Shown: one piece after another, positions 18,843 to 26,739 of the stretch | Layout: the number at the start of each line of letters is the position of its first letter | Numbering within the stretch: the stretch's first letter is position 1 | DNA from: Colwellia sp. C2M11 | GTDB lineage: Bacteria > Pseudomonadota > Gammaproteobacteria > Enterobacterales > Alteromonadaceae | Assembly: GCF_018860915.1 (NCBI RefSeq) | Contig: NZ_JAHKQD010000048.1 | Span: forward strand, 95,875-159,874 | Direction of reading: 5' to 3' | Length of the DNA stretch: 64,000 nucleotides | The notes under the pieces: model-generated | Database searches by the model: none | What the model was told of the DNA's origin: nothing | Seen by the model: the letters and a program-made list of their open reading frames with translations, nothing else | Program-made: the position numbers and the translations under genes

Positions 18843-20318
18843 ATGAAAATTCAAAATAAATTATTTTTGATTTTATTTAGCTTTAGTTTTTTACTCGTCG
18901 CTTTATTAGTCTTCCTGATGCAATGGAGCATTGGTAAAGGCATGATTAACTATGTAAATACCAAAGAAATAGAAGCGCTAGAGCCCGTAGTAATCGAGCT
19001 AGCTAAAGAATATCAGATAAAAAATAATTGGCTTAGCATGAAAGGACGTCATGGTAAATTTATCCGCTTAGTTTCCAAGCAACTTGCTGACAGTAACTTT
19101 ACCTCAAAACAAAAAAGTCGCTCACCTGAACATTTATCTTTTCGTCGCCCGCCACCAATGCGTCCTGCAGAAGAACAAGGTCGGCCACCTAGAAATGACT
19201 TCCATGAGGAAAGAACACCACCACCCCGAGAAAATGAAGCATTTTATGCATTACTTGATCATAATAAAAACCTGGTGGTTGGTAAATATATTGAGGAAAT
19301 TGAATACAGCAAAACAGAAGTAATCGTTGATGATACTATCGTAGGCTATTTTGCTGTTTCTAAACGTAATCAACTTACCCAAGGTTACGAAGTCGACTTT
19401 ATTGAACAGCAACAATATTACTTATGGATTATAGCATTATTTGTTATGAGCCTAGTTGCCTTAGTAACACTACCATTAACGCGACATTTAGTTGAACCTC
19501 TAAAATTAATTACCCAAGGTATGCATAAACTCACCCAAGGTGACTATCAGCAATCCATCAACTTAAACAGAGAAGATGAACTTGGCAGATTAAGTAGGGA
19601 CTATAATGAATTAGCACATTCTTTGGCAGAGAATGAAACTACCCGAAAACGTTGGCTCGCTAATATTTCTCATGAATTGCGTACTCCTGTAGCTATTTTA
19701 CGTGGTGAATTAGAAGCTATGTTAGATGGAGTTAGACCACTAAATAAAAAAAATATTGCTTCAGCAAATGATGAAGTAAAACACCTTCAACGATTAATTG
19801 ACGATTTAAATTTACTTACCAGTGCTGACATTGGAGGAATGCGCTATCGTAAGAAAAATGAAGAATTAACACAATTAATGCATAGTGTAATAGATACATA
19901 TCATAGTTATTTGAATGACGCTGGTATCAAACTTACTACTGACATTATCGATGAAAAAATTAATGTCTTCATCGATAAAACTCGCCTTTGTCAATCATTT
20001 GAGAATATCATTAATAATGCAATAAAATACTCAACCGCTACATGCTTTAATATCTCTTTAAGCATTGAAAATACTAATCATAGCTCAAACGTATTGATAA
20101 AATTTGAAGATAATGGTGTCGGCGTAGACGATATTCATTTGAGCCATTTATTCGAGCATTTATACCGTGTTGAAGATTCTCGAAATAGAAAAACTGGCGG
20201 CTCTGGTTTGGGTCTGTCGATATGTCGGCATATTGTCATGGCACATCAAGGAGAAATTACCGCTGAAAACTCACCTCTTGGTGGTTTAGCCATTATTATT
20301 AAGTTACCTATAGTTTAA
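18843..20318 (+). CDS. BaeS-like sensor histidine kinase with proline-rich periplasmic segment
   Basis: 491-aa inner-membrane kinase: TM1 about 7-28, periplasmic domain about 30-190, TM2 about 193-213, HAMP, dimerisation domain with His277 in ANISHELRTPVA, and a full ATPase domain (N box NIINNAIKYS, G1 DNGVGV, G2 GGSGLGLSICR). The periplasmic domain contains an unusual Pro/Arg-rich tract at residues 101-129 (PPPMRP, GRPPR, TPPPRE). Similar Pro/Arg tracts occur in the products of the next operons. Kinase core resembles BaeS/RstB. The regulator gene follows after about 45 bp. The signal sensed is unknown, so no symbol is given. Confidence 0.88.
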   Translation: MKIQNKLFLILFSFSFLLVALLVFLMQWSIGKGMINYVNTKEIEALEPVVIELAKEYQIKNNWLSMKGRHGKFIRLVSKQLADSNFTSKQKSRSPEHLSFRRPPPMRPAEEQGRPPRNDFHEERTPPPRENEAFYALLDHNKNLVVGKYIEEIEYSKTEVIVDDTIVGYFAVSKRNQLTQGYEVDFIEQQQYYLWIIALFVMSLVALVTLPLTRHLVEPLKLITQGMHKLTQGDYQQSINLNREDELGRLSRDYNELAHSLAENETTRKRWLANISHELRTPVAILRGELEAMLDGVRPLNKKNIASANDEVKHLQRLIDDLNLLTSADIGGMRYRKKNEELTQLMHSVIDTYHSYLNDAGIKLTTDIIDEKINVFIDKTRLCQSFENIINNAIKYSTATCFNISLSIENTNHSSNVLIKFEDNGVGVDDIHLSHLFEHLYRVEDSRNRKTGGSGLGLSICRHIVMAHQGEITAENSPLGGLAIIIKLPIV

Positions 20319-20363
20319 TAATACATAATTCACTCACACTTATTCCTGTTTGAGAGTACTAAA

Positions 20364-21029
20364 ATGTCAAATTCAATATTGATTGTAGAAGATGAAATTA
20401 AACTTGCAGAGTTGTTAGCTGATTATTTCAAATTGACCGAATATGAGCCTCATTTGATTCATCATGGTGATGAGGTTATTACTTGGGTAAAAGAGCATCA
20501 ACCTAGCGTGATTTTACTCGACATTATGCTACCAGGTAAAAACGGCATAGATATATGCAAAGAAATTCGTCAATTTTCTAATATTCCTATTTTACTCGTC
20601 ACCGCAAAAGTTGAGGAAATAGATCGATTATTAGGGCTAGAATTAGGTGCAGATGACTATATATGCAAACCCTTTAGCCCGCGCGAAGTTGTTGCTCGAG
20701 TTAAAGCCGTTTTAAGAAGAACCCAAACAATTCACTATAATACCGAAATACTCAAACTTGATGAACACCGTTTTACCGTTGAGTTCCACAATCAAGAAGT
20801 TGCCTTAACCTCGGTAGAGTTTCAATTGTTAAAGCCTTTAGCAAACAAGCCTGAAAGAATTTTTACCCGTGAACAATTAATGCAAAACATGTATTCAGAT
20901 CAACGTATTGTAAATAATCGCACTATTGATAGTCACATCAAAAAATTGCGCAAAAAGCTCGCTGATATAAGTGAAGGAAAAGACTGGATTCAATCTGTTT
21001 ACGGTACAGGTTATCGCTTAATGTTGTAG
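20364..21029 (+). CDS. OmpR/BaeR-like response regulator
   Basis: 221-aa response regulator. Receiver domain with acidic residues E9/D10 and phosphoacceptor D53 in LLDIMLPGKNG, the conserved Lys in DDYICKPFSPREV, and an OmpR-type winged helix (LTSVEFQLLKPL, NRTIDSHIKKLRKKL). It is paired with the kinase encoded just upstream. OmpR-family proteins bind 11-bp direct repeats; a repeat of that kind precedes this operon and the next two, which suggests autoregulation and control of the EF-hand and cotH operons. The sequence is near BaeR, but the target genes differ from those of E. coli BaeR. Confidence 0.9.
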   Translation: MSNSILIVEDEIKLAELLADYFKLTEYEPHLIHHGDEVITWVKEHQPSVILLDIMLPGKNGIDICKEIRQFSNIPILLVTAKVEEIDRLLGLELGADDYICKPFSPREVVARVKAVLRRTQTIHYNTEILKLDEHRFTVEFHNQEVALTSVEFQLLKPLANKPERIFTREQLMQNMYSDQRIVNNRTIDSHIKKLRKKLADISEGKDWIQSVYGTGYRLML

Positions 21030-21157
21030 CTTACTTGAAATTATAAAGCTTTACAGTATTAATACCGTGCCTTAATTAACGGAACTTCTGCGTAATAAAT
21101 ACCCTTTTTATTTTGTTTTATTTATTAATGATAGCAATTCTAAAACTTCCTCTTTTC

Positions 21158-21173
21158 TTGCACATTATTTGCA
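21158..21173. promoter_or_regulatory. Direct-repeat operator 2 (before the EF-hand operon)
   Basis: TTGCACATTATTTGCA, TTGCA half-sites 11 bp apart; the -10-like TAATAT (21185-21190) starts after 11 further bases. Matches operators 1 and 3. Confidence 0.6.
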
Positions 21174-21268
21174 ATTTCTGTTGTTAATATTACTTTGAAA
21201 AATAGCTTTGCATAGTAATTTTGAACATGGTTATTCACAGTATTAACCATGCAGCAACAGGAGATTTT

Positions 21269-21568
21269 ATGAATATATATATCAAGCAGGCAATAGTCGT
21301 TACATTATTAGTCTTAGCCTCAAACCAAGTATTAGCAAAAAACACTCAAAATGACGGAGATAGACCATCTCGCCCTACTTTTGAATCCATAGACAGTAAT
21401 AGTGATGGTGATATCGATTTTGATGAGTTTTCATCTCAGGAACTGCCGCATGGTGACCATCAAACCGTATTCGATGAAATAGATACTGACAACAATGGCG
21501 TGATAAGTAATGAAGAATTTACTAACCATAAGCCGCCAAGACCACAAAATCGTAAGGGTAACTCATAA
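21269..21568 (+). CDS. Secreted EF-hand protein
   Basis: 99-aa exported protein: signal peptide about 1-23 ending in VLA, then two EF-hand loops, D42-x-N44-x-D46-G-D48-I-D50 with E53, and D72-x-D74-x-N76-G-x-I with E83. Calcium binding is therefore likely. Basic/proline tracts flank the pair (DRPSRP before, KPPRPQNRKG at the C-terminus). The ATG at 21269 has AGGAG six bases upstream; a TTG 48 nt upstream lacks a site and would disrupt the signal peptide. The stop overlaps the start of the next gene (TAATG), indicating translational coupling. Role not known. Confidence 0.85.
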   Translation: MNIYIKQAIVVTLLVLASNQVLAKNTQNDGDRPSRPTFESIDSNSDGDIDFDEFSSQELPHGDHQTVFDEIDTDNNGVISNEEFTNHKPPRPQNRKGNS

Positions 21569-22029
21569 TGATTAATAACATCAGCTCTAGCATGCAAATG
21601 CCACAACAAAGAACAGAACAAAGTTTAACTGAAGATCAACAAAGCATTCTGAGCGAAACATTATCGCAATATGATGCAGAAAATTTGAGCGAATCAGATG
21701 CCCTTAACATTGTCGAAACCCTGTCACAAGCTGGAATTCAGCCTAGTGGAGCAATGGAAAAAGCAATGTCTGATTTAGGTTTTGACGCAAAAAGTATTGG
21801 TGACATAGCCAACGTATCTGAAGACGGTAACAGACCACCGCCACCGCCGAAACAAAGTACGGAAGAAATTACTTCAATGGTTGATTACTTAGCAGAACTG
21901 ATGGAAGAAAAGTTAGCAGCAAGTAGCAGTAACGAACTAAGCGATGAAGATAAGGAATCTATCTTAACGCAAGTTTACCAAAAATTTGATATTGAAGATG
22001 GTGAATCCATTATTAATACCACTGCATAA
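21568..22029 (+). CDS. Acidic protein of unknown function with internal repeat, coupled to the EF-hand gene
   Basis: 153 aa, no signal peptide or TM. It is rich in Glu, Asp, Ser and Gln. Two related modules are visible: EDQQSILSETLSQYDAENL near the N-terminus and EDKESILTQVYQKFDIED near the C-terminus, separated by a run NRPPPPPK. The helical modules resemble degenerate EF-hand-like pairs but lack the calcium ligands. Start codon overlaps the EF-hand stop, so the two products are likely made together. I do not recognise a named family. Confidence 0.7.
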   Translation: MINNISSSMQMPQQRTEQSLTEDQQSILSETLSQYDAENLSESDALNIVETLSQAGIQPSGAMEKAMSDLGFDAKSIGDIANVSEDGNRPPPPPKQSTEEITSMVDYLAELMEEKLAASSSNELSDEDKESILTQVYQKFDIEDGESIINTTA

Positions 22030-22060
22030 AACTTACACTGACTTTAATATTTAGCTTGTT

Positions 22061-22324
22061 TATACCCGTTACCATTCAAGATGCAGGTTTCAGTGGGAAC
22101 TAAAAACAATTTAGGCAAGGCATTAAGTTTACGTCATGGTTATTCCCTTACTAAAGTTAATAACGCGGCATAAATTGTTTTTAGACCCATCGAAGAAGCG
22201 CTTGAGCAAAATCACTTCTTCGTTAGTGCTTTTTATAAGGGAGCGACCATTATTACAAAACACTGCCTTGAATTGATATCGCTCAAGCACTCTGAAATAC
22301 GCATATTGATTGGTAACGGGTATA
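22061..22324. mobile_element. MITE-like element with terminal inverted repeats
   Basis: 264-bp non-coding element. The ends are TATACCCGTTACCA (left) and its exact complement (right); the similarity extends to about 35 bp with 29 matches. Inside are nested inverted repeats: CTAAAAACAATTTA (22100-22113) with its complement at 22171-22184, and CGAAGAAG (22191-22198) with CTTCTTCG (22215-22222). No transposase is encoded. It lies between the EF-hand operon and cotH and accounts for most of that 450-bp gap. It looks like a dispersed non-autonomous element; copy number elsewhere cannot be judged from this window. Confidence 0.7.
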
Positions 22325-22341
22325 TATTCAGTGTTGTTCTG

Positions 22342-22378
22342 AAAAAAGCGTTGCTCTTATAAGGGTAACGCTTTTTTT
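22342..22378 (+). terminator. Strong rho-independent terminator
   Basis: AAAAAGCGTT and AACGCTTTTTT arms around a short loop, ending in a T-run. It would end transcription of the EF-hand operon and insulate the cotH promoter that follows. Confidence 0.8.
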
Positions 22379-22412
22379 AATTTTGTCATATTATTGTAAC
22401 ATTCCTCATTTG

Positions 22413-22428
22413 TTGCACATTGTTTGCA
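22413..22428. promoter_or_regulatory. Direct-repeat operator 3 (before the cotH operon)
   Basis: TTGCACATTGTTTGCA; half-sites 11 bp apart; -10-like TAAAGT (22440-22445) begins after 11 bases. The start codon of cotH is 35 bp further. Best match of the three to the shared consensus TGCACATWRTTTGCA. Confidence 0.62.
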
Positions 22429-22479
22429 CCGTCTCTTAATAAAGTGTCCTTCTCGTATGACTTTTTAAGAAGCTAACAA

Positions 22480-25092
22480 ATGAAATATTCACCTCTCTTA
22501 TCTTATACTTTATTACTCAGTAGCAGCTTGTTATTCGGCTGTGGTGATTCGAGTAGTGAAGATAGTTCTACTGAAAGTGACCCAACCGTCAATGATTCAA
22601 CTGAAATCACACAACCCTCAACGTTTTCAAGCTTGATTATCAATGAAATTGTCGCCAGCGCTGCAGATGATGGTAACGATTGGATTGAGTTATATGCGCT
22701 TGAAGGCCCAGTAAATTTATCAAGTTATAGCATAGTGGATGATAGTACAGAACACGCTGCTCAAGCATTACCTGATATTACATTAGCTCAAGGCGACTTT
22801 ATTGTTATTCAAGCCATTGATGAAAACGACACCCCACCTACCGATGGTTATTATGTAACATTTAAACTAGGTAGTGATGATGCTGTCACCTTATTTAAAG
22901 ATGATGTGCAAGTAGATCAACTAGATTGGGAAGAAGGCGATGCAATCGAAGGCACTAGTTATGGGCTATTCATTGATGGCTCAGGTAGTGAGCAAACGTT
23001 ATCACCAACCCCTGGAGAGGCTAATATAGAATACACTGCCACTGAAGTAGTTATTCGCGATGTAATACTTAACGAAGATGCACCACTACGTATTAATGAA
23101 ATTGTCGCTAATGATAGTGACGGAGGTTATGACTGGTTTGAGCTTTATGCTACTGGAGATACTGCGGTTTATTTAGGTGACTACACCATAGCAGATGAAA
23201 ATAATGAATTATTTTCTCTACCTAGTATAACACTGAATCCAGGGGAGTTTTACCAAATATATGCGACAAGTGATGAGATAGAAAATAGCGAGACCATTAA
23301 CTTAAAGCTAGGCTCAAGTGACCAATTAAGCTTGTATCAAAGAGACGATCTTGTTGACCAACTAAAATGGAGTAAAGGACAAGCATTAATTAATTATAGT
23401 TATGGTCGCTTTCCTGATGGCAGTGACGGAACCCAAACACTGAGACCTTCACCTAAAGCTTATAACAGCACAGCACTTCATGGCCCATTATTAATTAATG
23501 AAATAGTGGCAAGTGATATTGATGGCGGCAATGATTGGTTTGAATTATATAACAATGGCACTACCAATATTTCTCTTGCAAATTATCAAGTTATTGATGA
23601 AAGTGATGACATTGATCCCGTAACACTACCTGACGTTGTTTTAGCGCCTAATGAATATATCGTTATCTACGCAACAGATGAAGATCCGAATGATTATTAC
23701 GTTCCTTTTAAACTAGGTAAAACAGACGAATTAAGTCTTATATTAAATGATGAAACCGTTGATTATATCGATTGGGACGACAGTGATGTTATTGCTGGCT
23801 TTAGTTATGGATTAAGCGATAGTTCCAATAGCAGCGAAACCAGCTGGGATAAAGACTTTTTAACACCAACACCTGGTAGAGAAAATGAACTAGCGACCGC
23901 TTTTAACTTAAGTGTTGTTAATGATTTATACATTAATATCAGTACCGAAAACTGGCAAGATATTTTAGAGAACCCGCTTGACGAAGAATACCATGAAACC
24001 AGCATCACCTTTAATGGTGTAACGTTAGACAGTGTTGCTATTCGAACTAAAGGTGGTTCCAGTTTAAGCAGCGTTGCACAATCAACCAGTGACCGATATA
24101 GCTTTAAACTTGATATTAATGAATATGTTGACGGACAAAAATTCTTTGGTCTGAAGAAGTTTACCCTTCAAAACTCTTTTAACGATCCTTCTTATATGCG
24201 TGAAGTGATCGCCTACGAATTGCTAGATGAAATGGGCGTAGCAACACCAAAAAATTCTTATGTTAACTTCTACGTCAACGGTGAACTATTTGGCTTATAC
24301 CTTATGGTTGAAGCGATTGATGGTGAATTTTTAGAGAATCACTTCACTAACTCGAATGGTGACCTATACAAGCCAGACGGTACAGGTAGCGATCTGCTCT
24401 GGATAAATGGTGACATTGATAGCTACAGTGACATTAATTTACAAACCAACGAAGAAACCACTGATAACGGTGCCTTTATCAATTTTGTTGAACAAATGGA
24501 TAATGGCTCTACTGACGTAATTGATACTGATAGCTTACTTAGATATATGTCAGTTAGTGTTGCCTTATCAAACCTCGACAGTTATCACGGTACTTTAGCG
24601 CATAACTACTACATTTATGAACAAGATGGCGTCTTTAGTTTCCTACCTTGGGATTTTAATGAGTCTTTTGGCACATTTTCTATGAACTGTAATGCCGATA
24701 TGAGAGAGCTTTATATCGACGAGCCAACCAGTGGTGCTCTGGCTGATAGACCTATGATTGCTAATGTATTCGCCGATGATGACAGCTTAGCTATTTACCA
24801 TGAATATTTATGGCAATTAATCGACGGGCCTTTATCAAGTGGTACTTTCAGTGCACGTGTCACAGAAATTGCAGATTTAATTCGTGAACATGTAGCGAAC
24901 GATCCAAGTGCTTTTTATGGTGAAGCTGCATTCGAGCAAAACCTTAATTCGACAGTGAGTAACTTTTTTGGCTTAACCGAGTTTGTCGACTACCGTGTAG
25001 AGAATATGACTAAGCAATTGCTAGGTGATCTTCCTTCAACCAATAATGGTAGTGGTTTTTGTAGTAGCTCAGTTGGTGGTCCACCGCGTTAA
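22480..25092 (+). CDS. CotH kinase-like lipoprotein with three lamin-tail domains
   Basis: 870-aa lipoprotein: lipobox LLFGC at C21, with Gly at +2, compatible with outer-membrane localisation. Three lamin-tail-type domains follow (about 50-180, 200-325 and 335-460), each beginning with an INEIVA motif and containing DWxELY. The C-terminal part (about 475-860) is a CotH domain, with TKGGSSLSS, KLDINEYVDGQKFFGLKKF, NGELFGLYLMVEAID and the PWDFNESFG metal/ATP-site motif. CotH proteins are atypical kinases phosphorylating proteins, first known from spore coats. The tail ends GGPPR. It heads a four-gene unit with VTC, DUF4956 and porin genes. Substrate unknown. Confidence 0.9.
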   Translation: MKYSPLLSYTLLLSSSLLFGCGDSSSEDSSTESDPTVNDSTEITQPSTFSSLIINEIVASAADDGNDWIELYALEGPVNLSSYSIVDDSTEHAAQALPDITLAQGDFIVIQAIDENDTPPTDGYYVTFKLGSDDAVTLFKDDVQVDQLDWEEGDAIEGTSYGLFIDGSGSEQTLSPTPGEANIEYTATEVVIRDVILNEDAPLRINEIVANDSDGGYDWFELYATGDTAVYLGDYTIADENNELFSLPSITLNPGEFYQIYATSDEIENSETINLKLGSSDQLSLYQRDDLVDQLKWSKGQALINYSYGRFPDGSDGTQTLRPSPKAYNSTALHGPLLINEIVASDIDGGNDWFELYNNGTTNISLANYQVIDESDDIDPVTLPDVVLAPNEYIVIYATDEDPNDYYVPFKLGKTDELSLILNDETVDYIDWDDSDVIAGFSYGLSDSSNSSETSWDKDFLTPTPGRENELATAFNLSVVNDLYINISTENWQDILENPLDEEYHETSITFNGVTLDSVAIRTKGGSSLSSVAQSTSDRYSFKLDINEYVDGQKFFGLKKFTLQNSFNDPSYMREVIAYELLDEMGVATPKNSYVNFYVNGELFGLYLMVEAIDGEFLENHFTNSNGDLYKPDGTGSDLLWINGDIDSYSDINLQTNEETTDNGAFINFVEQMDNGSTDVIDTDSLLRYMSVSVALSNLDSYHGTLAHNYYIYEQDGVFSFLPWDFNESFGTFSMNCNADMRELYIDEPTSGALADRPMIANVFADDDSLAIYHEYLWQLIDGPLSSGTFSARVTEIADLIREHVANDPSAFYGEAAFEQNLNSTVSNFFGLTEFVDYRVENMTKQLLGDLPSTNNGSGFCSSSVGGPPR

Positions 25093-25195
25093 GACTCAAT
25101 AATAATTATAGTGACAGAAGCGAGCCCCCTCATATAACGCTCAATTCTGTCTCTGTATTCCCCGTCTATCACTATTAATTTTGAGCGAGAAACCA

Positions 25196-26110
25196 ATGGA
25201 AATTACGCAACCTAATTTTGATCATGGTAACAACAATGATTTTTTTCAAAGCCCTGATTTACATATAAAAAACAAAATAAATATTGATGAAGCGAGCGTA
25301 TTAGCAGATACAAAAATTTCGCCCCATCCATCATTAGAAGAAGCATTAAGTTTATTTAACAGTCATGGCCTTAATGACCTTGATGCGGCTAATTTAATGA
25401 ATAGGGTGGATAGTAAATTTATTCTGCCATTAGCATTTTTACCTGATTTACTTATACAGTTAAAAAGCTCATATACCGTACTTGAAATAAACAGTAATCG
25501 AGTTTCTAGTTACCACAATCAGTATTTTGACACACCTAATATGTCACTGTACCACGATCACCATAATGGTAAATTAAACCGCTATAAAGTACGTCGTCGT
25601 CGTTATGTTGATACGAATACTGAATTTTTAGAAGTAAAACTAAAAAACAATAAAAAACGTACCATCAAAAGTCGAATTAAGCTTGCTGGTGAAGAAAATG
25701 AGTATGCTCGATGTGCGCAATTTATTGATAAAAAAATGCATATCAACGTTAATACCCTAGATATCAGCCAACAAGGTGGCTACAAGCGTATTGCATTGGC
25801 TAACGAAGCACAGGCAGAACGACTAACGCTAGACTTTGATCTTTGGTACCAAGACCGCAGAGGAAATAACAACGTAAAACTTCCTGGTTTTTTTATTGCA
25901 GAGCTTAAACAAAATAAAAAGTCTAAACGCTCACTTTTTTATCAACTAATGAGCACCAACAATATTTTTCCTACTTCTTTTAGTAAGTACTGTATTGGCT
26001 GCGCATTGCTATACAACACGTCAATAAAATCGAATCAATTTAAAGCCATTTTGTCACATATAGAAAAACTTAACCGCATTGAGCAAACTTCATTTTTAAA
26101 GAGTAATTAG
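25196..26110 (+). CDS. VTC-domain (polyphosphate polymerase-like) protein
   Basis: 304 aa, no TM. The core is a triphosphate-tunnel VTC domain: RVDSKFILPL near the start, YFDTPNMSLYHDH, the basic strand YKVRRRRY, EFLEVKLKNNKKRTIKSRI, and FIAELKQNKKSKRS near the end. In eukaryotic VTC4 this tunnel fold polymerises ATP phosphates into polyphosphate; bacterial members are less studied. I chose the ATG at 25196 over a TTG 15 nt upstream because a GAGCGAGA purine stretch lies before it. The DUF4956 gene starts 1 base after the stop, so the two are tightly linked. Confidence 0.87.
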   Translation: MEITQPNFDHGNNNDFFQSPDLHIKNKINIDEASVLADTKISPHPSLEEALSLFNSHGLNDLDAANLMNRVDSKFILPLAFLPDLLIQLKSSYTVLEINSNRVSSYHNQYFDTPNMSLYHDHHNGKLNRYKVRRRRYVDTNTEFLEVKLKNNKKRTIKSRIKLAGEENEYARCAQFIDKKMHINVNTLDISQQGGYKRIALANEAQAERLTLDFDLWYQDRRGNNNVKLPGFFIAELKQNKKSKRSLFYQLMSTNNIFPTSFSKYCIGCALLYNTSIKSNQFKAILSHIEKLNRIEQTSFLKSN

Positions 26111-26111
26111 T

Positions 26112-26729
26112 ATGACTGAATTAGACATCATTTTTATCACCCGTTTTTTCATAAACTTAGCGTCATTATTTCTATTATGTTACGCCTGTTATTATCGCGT
26201 TAACAAAAACTCAACCGTAGCAAGTTCCTTTGTTTTATTTGGTGTGGGTATTTTTGTGATCACTTACCTTCTACATGGCGTTGATATGTCTATGGAGTTT
26301 TCTTTCGGACTATTTGCTGTTTTCACTATGCTCAGATACCGCACTGAATCTATTTCTATTAAAGAAATGACTTACTTGTTTTTAGTAACCGCGATTGCTT
26401 TATTAACATCGGTTGGTCAAATGAACTTAATGGATTTAATGACACTTAACATTGTGATTTGTCTGCTCGCTTTTGTAATGGACTCCAAACTATTTAGCAA
26501 AGGTTATCTAACACAGAGTATTTGTTATGAACGAATAGAAAACATAACGCCTGCAAATAGAAATATATTGATTAACGACTTAAGGGTAAGAACGGGCTTA
26601 CAAGTTGAAACTGTAGAAATTGAACATATCGACTTTCTACGTGATACCGCTCAATTAACGGTGAGTTATAGCCCGCAAGCCAGTAATTCGACTCATACAG
26701 CTTCACAAACTCTAATTAAAACAAGCTAG
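26112..26729 (+). CDS. DUF4956 integral membrane protein
   Basis: 205 aa. Hydrophobic segments at about 6-26, 35-55, 58-74 and 90-125 indicate four or more TM helices, followed by a soluble C-terminal domain of about 75 residues with the pattern LINDLRVRTGLQVETVEIEHIDFLRDTAQLTVSY. This matches the DUF4956 family, commonly encoded beside VTC and CotH genes. A plausible role is a membrane partner of the VTC protein, for translocation or anchoring; this is inference from linkage. The C-terminal tail is rich in Ser/Thr. Confidence 0.85.
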   Translation: MTELDIIFITRFFINLASLFLLCYACYYRVNKNSTVASSFVLFGVGIFVITYLLHGVDMSMEFSFGLFAVFTMLRYRTESISIKEMTYLFLVTAIALLTSVGQMNLMDLMTLNIVICLLAFVMDSKLFSKGYLTQSICYERIENITPANRNILINDLRVRTGLQVETVEIEHIDFLRDTAQLTVSYSPQASNSTHTASQTLIKTS

Positions 26730-26739
26730 AGGTAATACT

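Noticed and set aside
25181..25195. TTG start for the VTC gene
   Set aside because: No ribosome site; the ATG 15 nt downstream has a purine stretch.
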